From: Amaranthus tricolor
Taxonomy: Eukaryota; Streptophyta; Magnoliopsida; Caryophyllales; Amaranthaceae
DNA: 64,000 nucleotides
Direction of reading: 5' to 3'
Assembly (NCBI RefSeq): GCF_026212465.1
Contig: NC_080060.1
Coordinates: 1,802,635 to 1,866,634, forward strand
The notes beneath the pieces are model-generated. The model had not been told where the DNA came from. It ran no database searches and worked only from the letters and a program-made list of their open reading frames with translations. Below are positions 1 to 13,143 of this stretch, in pieces. Positions within the stretch are counted from its first letter, which is position 1. Every line of letters starts with the position of its first letter. The position numbers and the translations under genes are program-made.

Positions 1-284
1 TAACTACATAAAACAAGTTGAATAATTGATTTCTAGATCATAAATAATTTGAAGTAGTTTATGTCGAGTTAAGGATCCTCTCTATTACTTAAAATGTAAT
101 AGAGAGTTCATTACTCAATTTAATGGCTATAATTATTTGATAGTGTTTAAAAGGGGGATTTTAACATTTTATTTTTTATTTTATAACCTATATGTCAAAA
201 TCCTAATATAAGTAACGGAGAAAAATAGTGGAAAGGATCCTAATATGTTTATGTCTACTTATTTTGTACTAGTTTGTCTTTGCA
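1..284. other. AT-rich DNA with one hairpin
   Basis: I see no gene. The only structure is an 11-bp perfect inverted repeat, CTCTCTATTAC at 78-88 against 96-106, with a 7-base loop. Confidence 0.4.
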
Positions 285-700
285 TGTCTTAAAGTGCCCA
301 TTTGTTATTTACATATGAGTTGTCCCACATCGAAGAAAAGAAAAGAGTATACATGAATTTAAAAATTACGAGTAAATCCTATTACTACAAAACGATTTTA
401 GTAGCTAGTGAACTTCATTTGGGTTTGTATGTGCCTTACCTAAATTTTCTCCTCTTTGTTTGGGTTGTCCAATCCATTTTCTAAATTATAACATGATATC
501 AGAACCTACATTGTTGTTGGGCCTTTACACTAGGCATTAAATCAAAATCACAGGTTAAGAGTCTTTGATTGGATGTTCATTTACAATAAGGTTTGTAATC
601 CTTTCGATGGACTAAAATTCGAATGACACCCATATGTGAATTAAGGGGAGTGTAAAATTGTTAATTTGTTACCCACATGTAATTTGCTGTAGGTTACGTG
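285..700 (+). mobile_element. TRIM-like LTR element, degenerate, 3' LTR truncated
   Basis: A first LTR-like segment runs 285 to about 492 and carries the typical plant LTR motif GTCCCACATCGAAG. It is followed by TGATATCAGAACC at 494-506, an 11 of 13 match to the initiator-Met tRNA primer-binding site TGGTATCAGAGCC. A polypurine tract AAGGGGAG at 642-649 comes before the restart of the LTR (TGTAAAATTG at 651, then GTTACCCACATG). The internal part has no coding capacity. A relative lies near 11.5-12.0 kb. Confidence 0.6.
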
Positions 701-2111
701 CTAATTCTAGTTACAGGGGCGTAGTGAAAGTTGATAAATTCTTTGAAAACCCCATGTAATTTCAGAAATTATGATGTATTTCTTACAATTTTATATCTTT
801 AAACATTTAACATTTACAACGTAATTTGATATTGATGCTTCCAATTTATCGGGACCCTATACGGTTAAACATGTTGAGCGTGTTCGGAACCTCTCATATG
901 ACTTTACTACTTAGATGTTCGAGGCAATACAACTAAATCTACACATCAAGGTTCATTAGACTATTTGAAATTCTAAGGTGTGTAAGCCTCTTTTCTATGA
1001 TTTCTTGTGGAATGTGTTCATGTTAAGTGTTGTTTTATTTGGATTCTATAGGATGCATTAGCTTACTTAAGAATCCTTTTTAATGTAAACTTAAAATTTT
1101 GTTTAAGTATGTATTGTGAAATATATTCAATTAAGTTGTGCTACTCCATCTTTTATAATATAGATCTGTTTCATGTTGTGATATAGTCTGCAATACTCTC
1201 CTAGTTAGTGACTTACTTCGAATGTCATTAACATTTTGTCACATAATTTTTTTATCATATGGAACAACCCCATTCTAGGAGTTGAGGTTATCCTCACTAA
1301 AATATGTATTAAGGACAAAAAACTTTCGCGAAAAATAGGGATAAATAAAAGCAACCGTTATCTGAATCGATGAAACTTTATTTCCATGCATGCATGAGGA
1401 TATACCAAATAGAATTTTCGGGATAACAAAATTTAGACAAAACATAGTGGAAACATTGACATGAACACACTAAAAAAGAAAAAACATACAACGTGAACGA
1501 TATTGAAATACAACACAAAGGAATTTTTTGGGATTAGCAAATTTTGAACCCAAAATAATAGTGTCAGATCACACAATTCGATCTACAAACATCCTTCATC
1601 TAATTAAATTTATATATCCCTCATTATAGATTTTATAACCATGAAACTTAGTAATAATATATGAAATTTATGTTTCAAAAAATATTAAAAGAACAATAAT
1701 AATAGTTAGAATTATGTATGACTATAATACTAATTAAGAACAACTTCTAATGTTCTTCAAATATAGAAAACAACCAATTTTTCATCTCAACCTAGTAATT
1801 ATTTGTATGGTATTCTTTTTCATGATATTCTATTTATCTTTCTCCTACTCCAATTTAGTTATATGTTTTACCATATCCTTAATTCAAATTCTTTGTTCAA
1901 TTATAAAATAAGTGACTTGGTTCTCATGAAAAGCACATTTATCAAACAAAATGATTAAATTCCATAAGAATTATAGAAAATTATCGTATAGGATTATATA
2001 ATATATAAGAATGAAGTCGCATTGCCACAAAAAATATAGTCAAGTTTCATATAACTGCAAATTGTTTGGAATTATTGAGTTATTTTGTTATAACTAATAT
2101 TCTATTGGACA
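701..2111. other. Intergenic AT-rich DNA
   Basis: No ORF, RNA gene or clear repeat pair that I can support. Confidence 0.4.
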
Positions 2112-2277
2112 CTAATTCTTAATGAAACAGTCTCATGGTGAGACAATCTTTAATGGGTCTGCCCATATATATTTAGTTTATTAAATTGATCACTTAGAAC
2201 TATAATAAATTGATCAATTACAGATTTGGATTAATTATATGATTCGTCTCATGGTGAAACGGTCTTATACAAGATGA
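2112..2277. mobile_element. MITE of the GAGACGGTCTCA-ended family, copy 1
   Basis: The left end reads GAAACAGTCTCATGGTGAGAC. The right end carries its inverse, GTCTCATGGTGAAACGGTC then TTATACAAG. The middle is AT-rich and includes GGGTCTGCCCATATATATTTAG, a motif also found in the copies at 38.7 and 47.9 kb. It is non-coding. Confidence 0.65.
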
Positions 2278-2779
2278 TTGATTCTAATTAGTAAATTAAA
2301 TTAAGCCTATTTCCCTGAAAATTCACACTTATCAATGTGATCATGTTTTTTACTCTTTAATTAGATTTCATGGACATGATTACAATGTAGGTTTCCTTCA
2401 TTTATTTGCCAACAAATTAAATTAAACAAATCTATTCAAATATATAGGATACTTTTGAATAAATCTATCATAGGATACTTTTGGAAGCATGTAGGAAGAT
2501 CGTTATAACATAGACATGAAACCCTGCATTTCTACATGATCATTGTCTTTGATTGGAATAATAGGGCACGGCCGGCACGCAACTTGAGAAAATAAAATAG
2601 TTAGAGATCGTATTTTAAAGAGACATTTTTAATTGAACCAATCTATTAGATTTTTTTAAAATAAAAAATCGGAAATATAGTACAACTGCATACTTACTTG
2701 GTAGGGGTTTAGTATATCTCAAGTAGACATTTAGGATACGTCAAATAGGGGTTCACAGTATGTCAAGTATTTTTTTTTA

Positions 2780-3290
2780 ACATGCTGAAGTTGTCAAGTA
2801 GATGTGATGTGTTTTAGGTGTTTAGATTATTTGTTGTAACGGTTTAGGTTATGTGTTGTAGGTTTTAAGATTACTTATAGGTGTTTTTGTTATGTGTTGT
2901 AGGTATTTTTATTATATGTTGTAGATGCTTAAGTTATTTGTTGTATATATTTATGTTATGTACCGTAGGAGTTAATATTATGTAGGTGTTTAGGCTATTT
3001 TGTGTATGTATTTATGTTATGTACCGTAGGTGTTTATATGTCTACTTCAATATGTAAAAATACTTACTATAACTAGTTTCGAATGCGTACATCAACTATT
3101 AAAAATGTCTACTTTAGTATGCAAAAATACCTACTAAAACTAGATTAAATGCCTACTAAAACTAGTTCAAAATACCTACTAAAAATATTAGTAGGTGGTT
3201 TTGTGAAATACATGCACGTAATAGGTGTTTTTGTAAATAGCGCTGAACTTTGGGAGCAGTCTCTCAAAGAAATGGTCTCTCAAGTGATCT
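2780..3290. repeat. Degenerate minisatellite linked to GAGACGG-type ends
   Basis: Units of roughly 20-25 bp, of the type GTAGGTGTTTAGGTTATTTG, repeat with drift from 2790 to about 3045. The complement-like units CCTACTAAAACTAG follow to 3200. The right margin (3255-3285) carries CAGTCTCTC and GGTCTCTCA, matching the ends of the MITE family listed elsewhere. A similar composite occurs at 24.5-24.9 kb. Confidence 0.55.
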
Positions 3291-6200
3291 ACTAAAAGAA
3301 AATTAGCTCATATAAAAATACATACAATTTAGATTGAGCATAGACGATCATTGTTAATTGTCAATACTGTTTAAGAACTATCTTGATAGCTAACATCTTA
3401 ATCTGATGGTTGAAGACCGAAGATTTTTTTATAGAGTACGATATATTATCAATTCATTCATCTCACATAATTGATCTTTCGACTAAGCGTGTGTATGTAT
3501 TATATAGGTCATCTTTAAACCCGACTCTAAATATTACTCCTGAAATGAAAAGTTGATCTTTTGTCACGTTACATTAGATTTGATATTATGCAAAAAGTCA
3601 TTTTAACTAAAAGTTTAAAACAATAATCAGATTTTTAAGATACTCTACCAGAATCATAGTGTAGACAAGCAAATGGGTTATGTAAAATTTCAACCCTAGC
3701 CTCATGCCTAAAATTTAAAAGTTTGGACTAACTACAAATCCCTTCCTTTAGATAGATAGTTGTAAACTAGTAATAGTATTACATCACATATGAATTAAAT
3801 TAGCAACAATACTTCTAAAATTGTATGAGCATGATATACATACTTATAGTCATAGTCATCAACCCAGTATTCCATACAGGTTAGGGATCAGTGGAGGAAG
3901 ATAGCGGACAGACCATATCCCTATCTCTCCAAAGAAAGGACACGGAGGACTATGCGCACACAAATAATCCTCAAAAAGGATGGCTCCACAAAAAGAATGT
4001 GAGTTGTATACATCTTGCCTAGGAAAGCACCTACTACAAACAACCACATTAAAATTTTAACTGAGCCATAAAAATGGTAATAAGCATGATATCTGACAAT
4101 CTCATTAGCCACAACATTCTTATCTCTTTTGATTAAGCATATAGCTTGCCGACATCCAAGCCTAGCTCTCTAAACCCTAATATAACTTCTATAAATGGAA
4201 CATAAAAACCCTACAATTATACATTTCATGTTTGTTAACTTTTTTGAATATTTTCAAACAAAGAACTGTGACAAAACAACTTTATGGATAATTGTAATCA
4301 AGTGGAATTAGGGCTTTGTATCATATTCTTTGATTTTTATGATAACTAGCAGCGTGTATAAACCAGCACCACTCAATCTTACCTAATGTCTACCACGCCA
4401 TTTTATTTACCCTAGCAAGGATCATACTTATATATAATATGGATCAATTTCATTTTATATTTGAACTTATATCACATTTTTTTAATGTTTTTTTAGTATA
4501 AGAATTTTATAAAAATATTGATATTATTTTTTTTGAAAAATTTAAATTTTATACTCCTTATATTATCAGATCAGAAGTCAATACAATAACAATGTCAGAA
4601 CTTTAATCCCAAAATCAGAAGCCAATATATAATATTTCACAAATAGTAGTAATCCAAGGAAGAATGAAGAAGGTCTTTATAATGAATAATTTTTTTGTCA
4701 ATAAGTTGATTAACTATTTTAGAACTATTTTGGTTAATTAATTATTATTTTTCTTTCTGCAGAAACCAATAAGAAATGGAGTCAAAAACATAAAAATATT
4801 ATTAGCAACTTTGGAGGTATGTATGAACAATATTATCTTCCTGTTTTTCCCTCTTTCATATACAAAATATTTGGATATTTTGAAATAGTTGTTTTAATTA
4901 TTTAAGTTATATATGAATAATTTTATGTGGAATTGAAAATAGTATTTGTATACAATACATAATTTGTATTTGTTGATTATGAGATTGAAAGTCATGTTGA
5001 AACTTCAAAAGTTTCCCAGAAAATAATCCAGTCTAGTTTTTTTATTGGTTAAAAAGAATTAAGCTCAAATCAACTTCATTACGTAAAAGTAAATCAAAGC
5101 TATTAGCAATTTGTTTATATCTTCATTGTGCGCCACTAAACATGTCTAAACGATTGGGCATGTAGGTTTTGGGTCAGAGATTTTTAGATTTTATCAATTT
5201 TATGCCGGATTATTATATGTTCAAATCGTTTTCGATTTAATTGGTTTGGCTTGACCCAATGAATTAAGAGTTTTAAAAAATTAATGTTTGATTGCCAATT
5301 TTTTTTTCAAAATAACTTTTTTACATATAATTAAATTTCTTGTATAATAAAGACCAATATATCACCTTTTAGGGTTTAACAAAGAAATATAATCAACTCA
5401 AAATACAAAAATTAATTTGATAAGAAATGATGACATAAAACTGAAAATTTTGAAAAATTAAAAAACGGGTTAAAACAATTGGTTTGATTCGAGTTATGTC
5501 AAATTAGACCAAAAATTTTGGATTCCAAATTGGGTCATTTTCAGTTTGATTTAATAAAGTAATATAAATCGGATCAATAGATGAGATTTCAATTGGTCTC
5601 AAAATTTAGGCATGCATATACTCTTTATGTTCTTCTGAATAGTACTATTGACTCAAAAAATTCTCACATATTTTAAGTTAAATGACAGGGGAGTATATTA
5701 TATGTATAATATATCACAAACCATTTGCAGCATCTGATGTGTTTACTGTTTAGTACTTCATGAAATGGTGGCTAATTCAAGAAATGTGGTGGTTTATTAA
5801 TTGTTAGCAATCTAATCATGTCTATAAAAACTTAAAAAGCAACTGTATATATGAACTATATATGAATCAACCATTACAATTATAGCCTAGCGAACATTAC
5901 TAAATAACCATTTTTTAAGCCTAGCAACCTTATCTTCATGTCTTGTGACATAATCAATAATTCTTCACCTTTTAGACCTACTAAGGTCAATAATAAGAGT
6001 ATAGAAATACATATAATTATACTCTCCGTTACAGTTTATTTGTTTTACGGTAATTAAAAAGCGATCATAATATTTATAATAAAGTGTGACAAACAAATTA
6101 AAACTACGTTAGTTTAGAAATAGTTGCCTCCTTTTAATTTATGTTAATATATAAACAAAGTTCTTAAATGTTTATTACTTTTAATGCATATATAAGAAAA

Positions 6201-7996
6201 AATAAAATTAATAAGTGAATTTATTATATGGGTTTCATGCCTATGTTCATATTTACTCTTAAATTATTGAAGTTATTTTCTTACTCCATCACCTTTTCTA
6301 CTAGGATTTATGGTGTGCTTTCAGAGTTCACACTGGATAAGTATTAATAAGTAGTCACTTGGAAGAATTTAATTCTAAGTCTGCTTAAGCAATAATCCGA
6401 ATTATTCAAAAAAAAATTTAAAAATATTTAATTGTGTAATACATATAACATAGAAAAATGGTATTTGGTTGATTCGTTACACATAAAAAGATATTATTTG
6501 ATTATTATATACTAATATTATGGATTTGCCTCTAAAATAGTTAGCTAAAGAAACCTCAATTTAATGTTCACCCAGACTAATTAAAAACTAGGTGGAGTAT
6601 TAGCTAGGTTTGTCTCTAATGGCCCCTGCAAAAACGAGGAAAACGAGCTTTATATTCTTGGGATTGTTTTTATGTATACTAGTATATTTTGGTTTCAAGT
6701 ATCTTTGTCTTGCTCTATTTTTTAATTACATGCATGATGCCTTATAATCCACTCTTCTTCACTAAATAATGGCTTGATACAACACTTAAGCTTATGATTG
6801 AGTTAGTTCCTTAACATGGTACTAAAAAGTCAACGTGGTGGAACATCACAGATTTAAATTTCATCTATTATCCAACCCTAATTGTAAGTGGAATATTAGC
6901 GTATAGTCTGAAGAAATGTGTCGTATTCATACTTCTAAACCAAATAGTATCCAAAAAGAGCACAATCATAGAGTACATAGCATAACATGGGGCATCCAAC
7001 CATCAACTTAAACTTAATTATATTTGATTTGTTTTTTTAATAATTTACTTTGTCTTTCAGAACAATAAGTCGATAATATCAATGTCTTAATTTCAACATA
7101 TGAGGTCTACTTATGAACCAAAATAAATGAACATAAGTCACAAATATCGAATTTGATAAAATGTATTCATTTCACGTTCAAGAACACATTGATCTCGGAC
7201 CCCATGAAAAAGACCAAAATTGTAAACATGCTAAACATATATGAAACTTATGCTAAAATGTACATGTTATATTTATTCATCCTAGATTATTAGCCACTTT
7301 GATTAAAAATGGCTTCATTGTTAAACAAATTAGACAACTTGATAATGTAAAGACTAATTAGGTTTAGTAGATTGTCTTTACTTAAACCACAAACTAATTG
7401 ATCAAAATCCTAATTAGGGACTTAATTAGGGTTATGTTATCAAAGAGAAAAACTTTCATGAAAAAAGTAATCAAGGTAAAGAGGGTTTTTAGGTGAATAC
7501 TTTAGGTCTCCATTAGAACCAAATAACATTCTTAAGATTGAATAATTCATGAGGGAAAATCACATAATTATCATTGATCTAACACCTTCCATGGCTACAA
7601 AATCTCTAAGTGCATACTCATATAGAAATAGAACAAATTATAAGGCAAGATAATTGAAATTAGGGTTTCTAAAAGGTATTAACATATTTATATATCTAAA
7701 AGGTAATTAAGGTAGAGATTTATATAAGGATCATGCTTGAATCCAAATTAGGAAAAATAGAGTAGGTCATCTCAAAAATTGGATGATAATTTCAACTTTC
7801 AATCTCCACTTTAAACTTCATAACAATTTTGTTGCTTAATTCCTTTCGAAAATTATGGATAGACCTAGTCGTTGAAAACTTTTCTTTCATCTTTGTGCAT
7901 GATAGAGATTTGATTCAGACGAACCTACAAGAAGATCAAGTTTTTCTCACCCTCTTATGGGGAATTTTCCTTATCCTAAAAAAATCTTGCTTTCCA
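3291..7996. other. Long gene-free AT-rich stretch
   Basis: All ORFs are short and unrecognisable. At 3860-4040 a diverged repeat (GGACAGACCATATCCCTATC) resembles a segment at 12420-12550 and may be a SINE-like relic. At 6018-6170 there is a possible Stowaway fragment (CTCTCCGTTACAGTTTATTTG). Around 6980 a CCATCAACTTAAACTTAAT scrap recalls the 72-bp TRIM LTR. Confidence 0.4.
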
Positions 7997-9398
7997 TCAT
8001 GAATGTTGGAGATAGCCAAAAGCCACAGAATGAAGATCATCGGTATCATGGTAAGGCCATTTCGATTTATTTTCGAAATCTCGAGAAGCCATGGAAGCTG
8101 AATGATGAGAAGAAGAACCATCAAAGCTAGCAAAAGATACATCTTGATCATCTTGAAGTGCCATTGAGTTAATCCTATCATGATTTGCATCAAAACCATG
8201 ATGATTGCTTTGATTTGATCCATAAATTGTTGAAGATTCCGAGCTACAATTGAAGTAATTTGATTCAAAAGGAGGCACCATTTGTGAGTACTCAGATTGC
8301 AACCAGCTTTGAACATCTTGTGGGTAATTAGAACAATATCTCTCATAATTAGGGTTTTGGGTTGAATTATTACCACTAATTATGCCTTGATGAGCTGCTT
8401 GTAATTGCTTTAAAGCTACTAATTGTGCTTGCAAGTTTACAACCTGCATAATTATTAAACACAAAATTTCAATTTTGCACTCAATATCATAATTAGGGCA
8501 CCTTGAGCCACAAAATTAATTCATAGAATATATACGATTTCAACCATCAGCTTAATCTTTTTGTAAGTTGATTACTTGACATGATATAAAAAATGGCTGA
8601 AGTCTCATGATATATTATATAATATGTATAAAACAACTTTAAAAATAAAATTAAAATTGACAAAATTTTAAGTAATGTAAACACCGTTAAAACTACAATT
8701 GCATGAAGTTATTAATAAAATATACTCTATTTGGATTGAAATATCAAGAATCTCAATATATATTACATAGTTTAGGGGAAATTATCAATAATAAATTAAT
8801 ATTTGATTGATTTGCTAAAAATAAATTTAGCTACACCTATTAGATTTATTTTGTAAAAATAAATTCAAATATTGTTTATAACGGTTTTCAAAGATTCTTT
8901 GTGATCTAGCAAATAGGAATAATATCTAAAAAAAAGAATAAACAACAGATGAATTTATTTAAAAATAAAAAATAACTGAATTTATTTTCAGCAAATTAAA
9001 CAAAAATTGATTTTTTTTTTAGAATTTCCCCTATAATCTATTACATATAAGATGATAAAAACAAATTAAAATGACTCATAAAATCAATTTAATTAAGGTA
9101 ACATATAAATATATATTACCTGTTGTTGTAAGGAAAAGATATGGGAAACACATCCATAAATGGGATCTTGAAGCCGAGCTTGAGCTTCATAAGAAATGGT
9201 TATGGCGGCTTCACTACGATCATTTACAGGTAAATGAGCTAGAAGTTTCGAAACATTGCTAGCTCCAAACACCTTATGTATGGCTGCAAAATGAGTAGCA
9301 CCTCGTTCATGGCAAAAATATGGTGCAAATACACATCCTCTTACACATTTTCTTCTCAAAAATTTGCAAGCACCACATGGAGATCCTGAACCAGTCAT
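7997..9398 (-). CDS. LOB-domain (LBD) transcription factor, LBD29/LBD16-like, 2 exons
   Basis: Coding exons are 9398-9120 and 8443-7997, joined in phase 0 (CAG|GTAATA donor, ATGCAG acceptor, 676-bp intron), giving 241 residues. The first exon holds the whole LOB domain: the zinc-binding C-block [15 protein letters not shown], the GAS block beginning [17 protein letters not shown], and the coiled-coil approach [23 protein letters not shown]. The second exon continues the leucine-zipper-like helix ([15 protein letters not shown]), then an Asn/Ser-rich tail ending [13 protein letters not shown], much like the LBD29 C-terminus as I recall it. Family knowledge: LBD16/18/29 are auxin-induced nuclear factors acting downstream of ARF7/19 in lateral-root initiation. 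The start ATG directly precedes [11 protein letters not shown], as usual in this clade. Linkage to the genes at 35-64 kb suggests it may be the positional counterpart of LBD14. The intron holds a foldback MITE and a TRIM scrap. Family assignment is firm; the exact orthologue is not. Confidence 0.93.
8523..8586 (+). repeat. Truncated LTR of the 72-bp-LTR TRIM family in the LBD intron
   Basis: The segment keeps the TRIM LTR landmarks in plus orientation: a TATATA stretch, then CAACCATCAGCTTAA, ending CTTGACATGATAT, where the last bases resemble the start of a primer-binding site. It is one diverged end only, with no second LTR nearby. Confidence 0.5.
8772..9044. mobile_element. Foldback MITE in the LBD intron (AGGGGAAATT termini)
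   Basis: The ends are inverted copies: AGGGGAAATTATCAATAATA on the left matches the reverse complement of the right end (AATTTCCCCT preceded by a T-run). AT-rich inner arms also pair, with a Leu/Ile-like ATTTATTTT motif repeated in both directions. It resembles other GGGAAATT-ended repeats at 14.1 and 18.7 kb. No transposase is encoded. The duplication flanking it is not clear. Confidence 0.55.
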
Positions 9399-9563
9399 TT
9401 TAATAATTTTACTAAAATAAATTGAATTTTTGATTAGTAATTTTATTTTTTTTATGTGGCTTTAATTTAATTTTGCTTAATTAATTCTTAATTTAAAGAT
9501 AATGGTTGATAATACTTGTTTTTGGGGTGCTTTGAAGGCAAAGGCAAACAATGAACCTCCATG

Positions 9564-9571
9564 TTTATAAA
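9564..9571 (-). promoter_or_regulatory. Candidate TATA box of the LBD gene
   Basis: The minus strand reads TTTATAAA about 165 bp upstream of the LBD start codon, in a short stretch richer in C and G than its surroundings. Spacing would put the transcription start near 9535. Position and sequence are the only evidence. Confidence 0.4.
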
Positions 9572-9816
9572 CACCATAGGAAGAGGGAGGTGGATTATAA
9601 AATAACAATACTTTATTACATTTTGTCCCCTTAATGACTTACACATTGTATTATTTTATTAATTAATTATAAACCCTTAATTACCATTGTTTAGCTCACC
9701 CCGTCTATTGCAATACTTTTATTTAATTTATTTTATTTTAGAAAATTTGTCAATTAGTGCATTAAAGTTTAAGTCTTTTGTAAATTATAGTCTTAATGTT
9801 TTTTTTAGATATATAT

Positions 9817-9962
9817 ACAGCTATCAAAATATTTATCTCTACAGCGTTCAGGCCAAATAATAGAATTCCGACCACTGAACCTTAAATTTTGACCACTAAA
9901 ATGATCAGTATTTTATGATTTGGCTTGAACGCTATAGACATTATTAATATTTTGGTGACTGT
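9817..9962. mobile_element. Small foldback MITE, 146 bp
   Basis: The two halves are imperfect inverted copies. ACAG-CTATCAAAATATTTAT and GCGTTCAGGCCAAATAATAG on the left pair with TTATGATTTGGCTTGAACGC and AATATTTTGGTGACTGT on the right. The short centre carries GACCACTGAACC/GACCACTAAAATG. It is non-coding and lies about 420 bp upstream of the LBD start. Confidence 0.6.
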
Positions 9963-10138
9963 AATTTGAAAAAATAAAAAATAAAAATAAAAAAATAAAT
10001 TTCAAGGTCCTAATTCGCAAATAATTCATTATTTTATTTTGAGTAGGAGTAAATTCGAGAAAGTAACTCTATAGGCAAAGGAAAAAGGAATTTACCCTTT
10101 TCATATATGGTGAAAATCAAACTCTGTTGCAACTTATA

Positions 10139-10400
10139 CTCCCTCTGTTCTTTTAAGTTTGTTCAATTTGAGTTTTTTACACTTATTAAGAAAAATAGAA
10201 TCTTTTATTGTAGTGGGTATTATGAGAAAGAAAATTAAAGTAAAAAAAATTTAAAGAACAAAAAAGGAGTGAGAGAGTGAATATACTAGAGAAATAAGGA
10301 AGTCAGAGAGAGAAATGAAGGTATATTAGGGAAAAAAGATTTCCAAAAATAAAAAGTATTTTAAAGTGGATAAACTTTTAAAACTACCCGTTATAGGGAG
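10139..10400. mobile_element. Stowaway-like MITE with TA target sites
   Basis: The element begins CTCCCTCTGTTCTTTTAAGT, ends TTATAGGGAG and is flanked by TA on both sides (10137-10138 and 10401-10402). The inner body is purine-rich and non-coding. CTCCCTC termini with TA duplication are the Stowaway signature. Confidence 0.75.
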
Positions 10401-11519
10401 TATATTATTTAATAATTATGATCATATAAGTTAATTTATGTTTTTAATAATAGTCTCTTGCACGTTAATTAGAGACTCCTATACACTCATTAGCATCCTT
10501 AAACGACAAGAACTAGAGATTAACCAAACCCCATATATATCTATCACTAAGATGTCTATTGGATCTATAAGCTATACGCCTCTTCTTGTAATCATTAAAG
10601 TAATTTTAGAGTCAACAATTTTTAAAATGAATATTTTATTTATGGGTAATTGTTTTTATTTATAGGTTTTATTTGTTTGATTTATTATATTTTGAAGTTT
10701 ATTTAATTAGATAGTGAGTTAAAGCATTAACATTTTTCTATATAATAGCGATAGTGTTAAATTAGGCTGAACTTATGGTGAATGTCAACACATTAATGGG
10801 GAGACACGAAGTCAAGGAGATAATATTATCCAAAACCATATGGCAATAGGAAGAAGGACTCCAATAACTTATAAAGTGTGCATATCATTTTTAATTTGTC
10901 AATGTGGGATAATTATGCAAATAAGCAAATGTTTTATTTTAACTTATAAGATTCAATTAAGTAGGATTTTTAAATGGATTTAGCAAATTTTAATTTTGTT
11001 TCTTTGTTAAATTTTGTCCGATTAAATTGAGAAGGGAATGGTTTATGAAAAGTGAAAATTTGAAATTCTACAATATATTAGTAATAATTTTCCTCAGAGT
11101 TTCCATAGCGGTGGGGTTACGGAATTTTGAGTGGTTCTATAAGGTTAAAATCTAGGGTTAGATTGGATAACATTTTTTTAAATAAATAAATAGAGAATAT
11201 ATTTCAATTAATTATATATCTGGTAAGTAAATAAAAAAAAAATTTTAAAAAAATTGTGTGAACAGTCAAAGGAACCAAAAAAATATAATGAAAATTATAT
11301 TTTATGATATCATGTATGTAGAGACACCAAATTAAGAGGCAAAGCTATACTAATTAATAAAAGTAATATCTTGACGTACCAAATGATAGGAATACATCCA
11401 AATATAATCGTCTTCATATTAAGTACCAAAATGACAGGTTGAAATCAGTATTGTACTATTAAAAGTAACTAACACCATTCTTCAATAGAAATGGCAAACA
11501 AATTGTACAATTTTTGTCA
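10401..11519. other. Intergenic AT-rich DNA
   Basis: No recognisable gene. A 75-codon ORF at 10438-10665 is AT-rich and resembles nothing I know. Confidence 0.35.
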
Positions 11520-12031
11520 TAGAATATTGAAGCAATTCAAATAAGGGGGAGACGAAGTAATTCACTTATAAAGCCAAAAACAAGTTTATTCCAATAAAAT
11601 ATGAATTGATTTGTGTATAGTCAACTCTCATATATTGTGTGTTGTCTTGTTCACAAACTCAGTATAAAACTTTATCATAATATTAGAGCTCGATTTGTTG
11701 TTCGACCATTATAATTGGACATTTAATCTTACTACCGGTTAAAGAGCTTTTAGTTGGATTTTCATTTTCCAATAGGCTTGCAAACTTTCTGGTAGACTAA
11801 AATTCTAAGGTCATTCATCACATGTAAGGGGTGGGGGTATTAAAACGTCCATTTATTACCCACATGTAAATTGTCTTATATCGAAGAAAATGTAGAATAT
11901 ATATCACTTTATAAGCTACAAGTGCAACTCCTACTACTATAAATTTTTTTTATAATATACCTTTGGATTTATAAGTGGTTTACCTTTTATCCTTGTTTGA
12001 GTTGCCTAAATTCATATTCTAAAATCTATCA
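11520..12031 (+). mobile_element. TRIM-like LTR element remnant, relative of the 0.3-kb copy
   Basis: A degenerate primer-binding site (ATATTAGAGCTC) lies near 11680. A strong polypurine tract AAGGGGTGGGGG is at 11826-11837. It is followed at once by an LTR (11838-12031) with TTATTACCCACATGTAAATTG and TTATATCGAAG, matching the 285-700 element. The left LTR is too diverged to bound. Confidence 0.5.
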
Positions 12032-12419
12032 GAATTTACTTCTTATGTCAAACAAACAACCTTTATGTTTTTTATTAAAAAGTAGGATGAACTCATAAGT
12101 AGTACAATTAAGCTTTTCCAATAATTCTATTATAGTATCATGAGCAGTGATTCATTTTCTCCTAGCTTTCTCTTTACATGGCTATACCTTCAAAACTCTT
12201 CTCATTGTTGATAATTGATGGTGTCCATCAATTTTTTGACCCCTTGTTTCTTCTTCTTTCTCTTAATTGAAACTCTTTATACTCAAATTATTGTTTCCAA
12301 GAAAAGTTCCAATCTCCAAAGCATCATCATCATACCCGGTACAATCTATCTAGTCGTTTTTTGTAGTGCATGATAAATATTCATCATCATAAACATCATC
12401 ATACTCAATATGTTTTGTC

Positions 12420-12550
12420 ATTACAGTTAAGATTAGGGTCTAGCTAGGAAGGATAAGACAACGACAAACCATACCCTTATCAAAGGAGGTTGCAGATAAG
12501 GAGACCCATAGCTCGAGAAATACCTCAAAAAACAATAGAAAGATTATACC
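12420..12550. repeat. SINE-like or other dispersed repeat relic
   Basis: The segment with CCATACCCTTATCAAAGGAGGTTGCAG resembles the repeat at 3860-4040 and repeats its own ACCCTTATCAAA motif about 80 bp on. No promoter boxes can be assigned with confidence. Confidence 0.3.
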
Positions 12551-12606
12551 CTTATCAAAAGAATTGCAACTTGTTAGAATTGATTAATCTAGTCAAAAAA
12601 ATTCCT

Positions 12607-12900
12607 TGTCAATGACCTAACACAACCAAAAGGTAAAACTTATAGTGAGATCCCAAGGTATATTATATATTCTAACACTCCCCCTCAAATGAAAGCTCGT
12701 TAGGCTAAGAGTGTAAATGCGATAAAGACTCTCCTCATACCTTGCGCGAAATATTGCACTTAAATTCGAGAGGTAGTCGAGATTCAAACCCCTATTTGTC
12801 ACGTTGGCTTTTGATATCATGTCAAGGTCAGATTAGCAACTCAACCAAAAGCTTAATTAAATTGATGGTTGAGACTTCAAAATATATTTATACACTAACA
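12607..12900 (-). mobile_element. TRIM with ~72-bp LTRs, copy A
   Basis: Read on the minus strand, an 81-bp LTR (12900-12820) starting TGTTAG and ending CTTGACA is followed directly by the primer-binding site ATGATATCAAAAGCC. After a non-coding 142-bp interior comes a polypurine tract (GAGGGGGAG) and the second LTR (12677-12607). The flanks TTCCT and CTCCT are a near-match 5-bp duplication. It is the most diverged of the three full copies. Confidence 0.8.
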
Positions 12901-13143
12901 CTCCTAGCACATAACACTCCATGGACTTCTCTCTATTTCATCCATCCACCCACTACTTTGAATTATCGACCCTAAGCATTTAAACCTAGTCGTTTGCATA
13001 ATAACACGATCACCCTAATTGTAACTCTTAGGTGCTTTCACCTGCTTTTCCCACTAAAATTACATCATTATATTCTATTTTATAACGATTAATTTTTCTT
13101 TTAATATAACGTTAAAGCTCAAATAAAAAATTATGGATCAATA

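Noticed and set aside
7936..8376. 146-codon ORF on the minus strand over the LBD second exon
   Set aside because: It is another frame of the LBD exon; the frame continuing the LOB coiled coil and ending GYLQHS is the real one.
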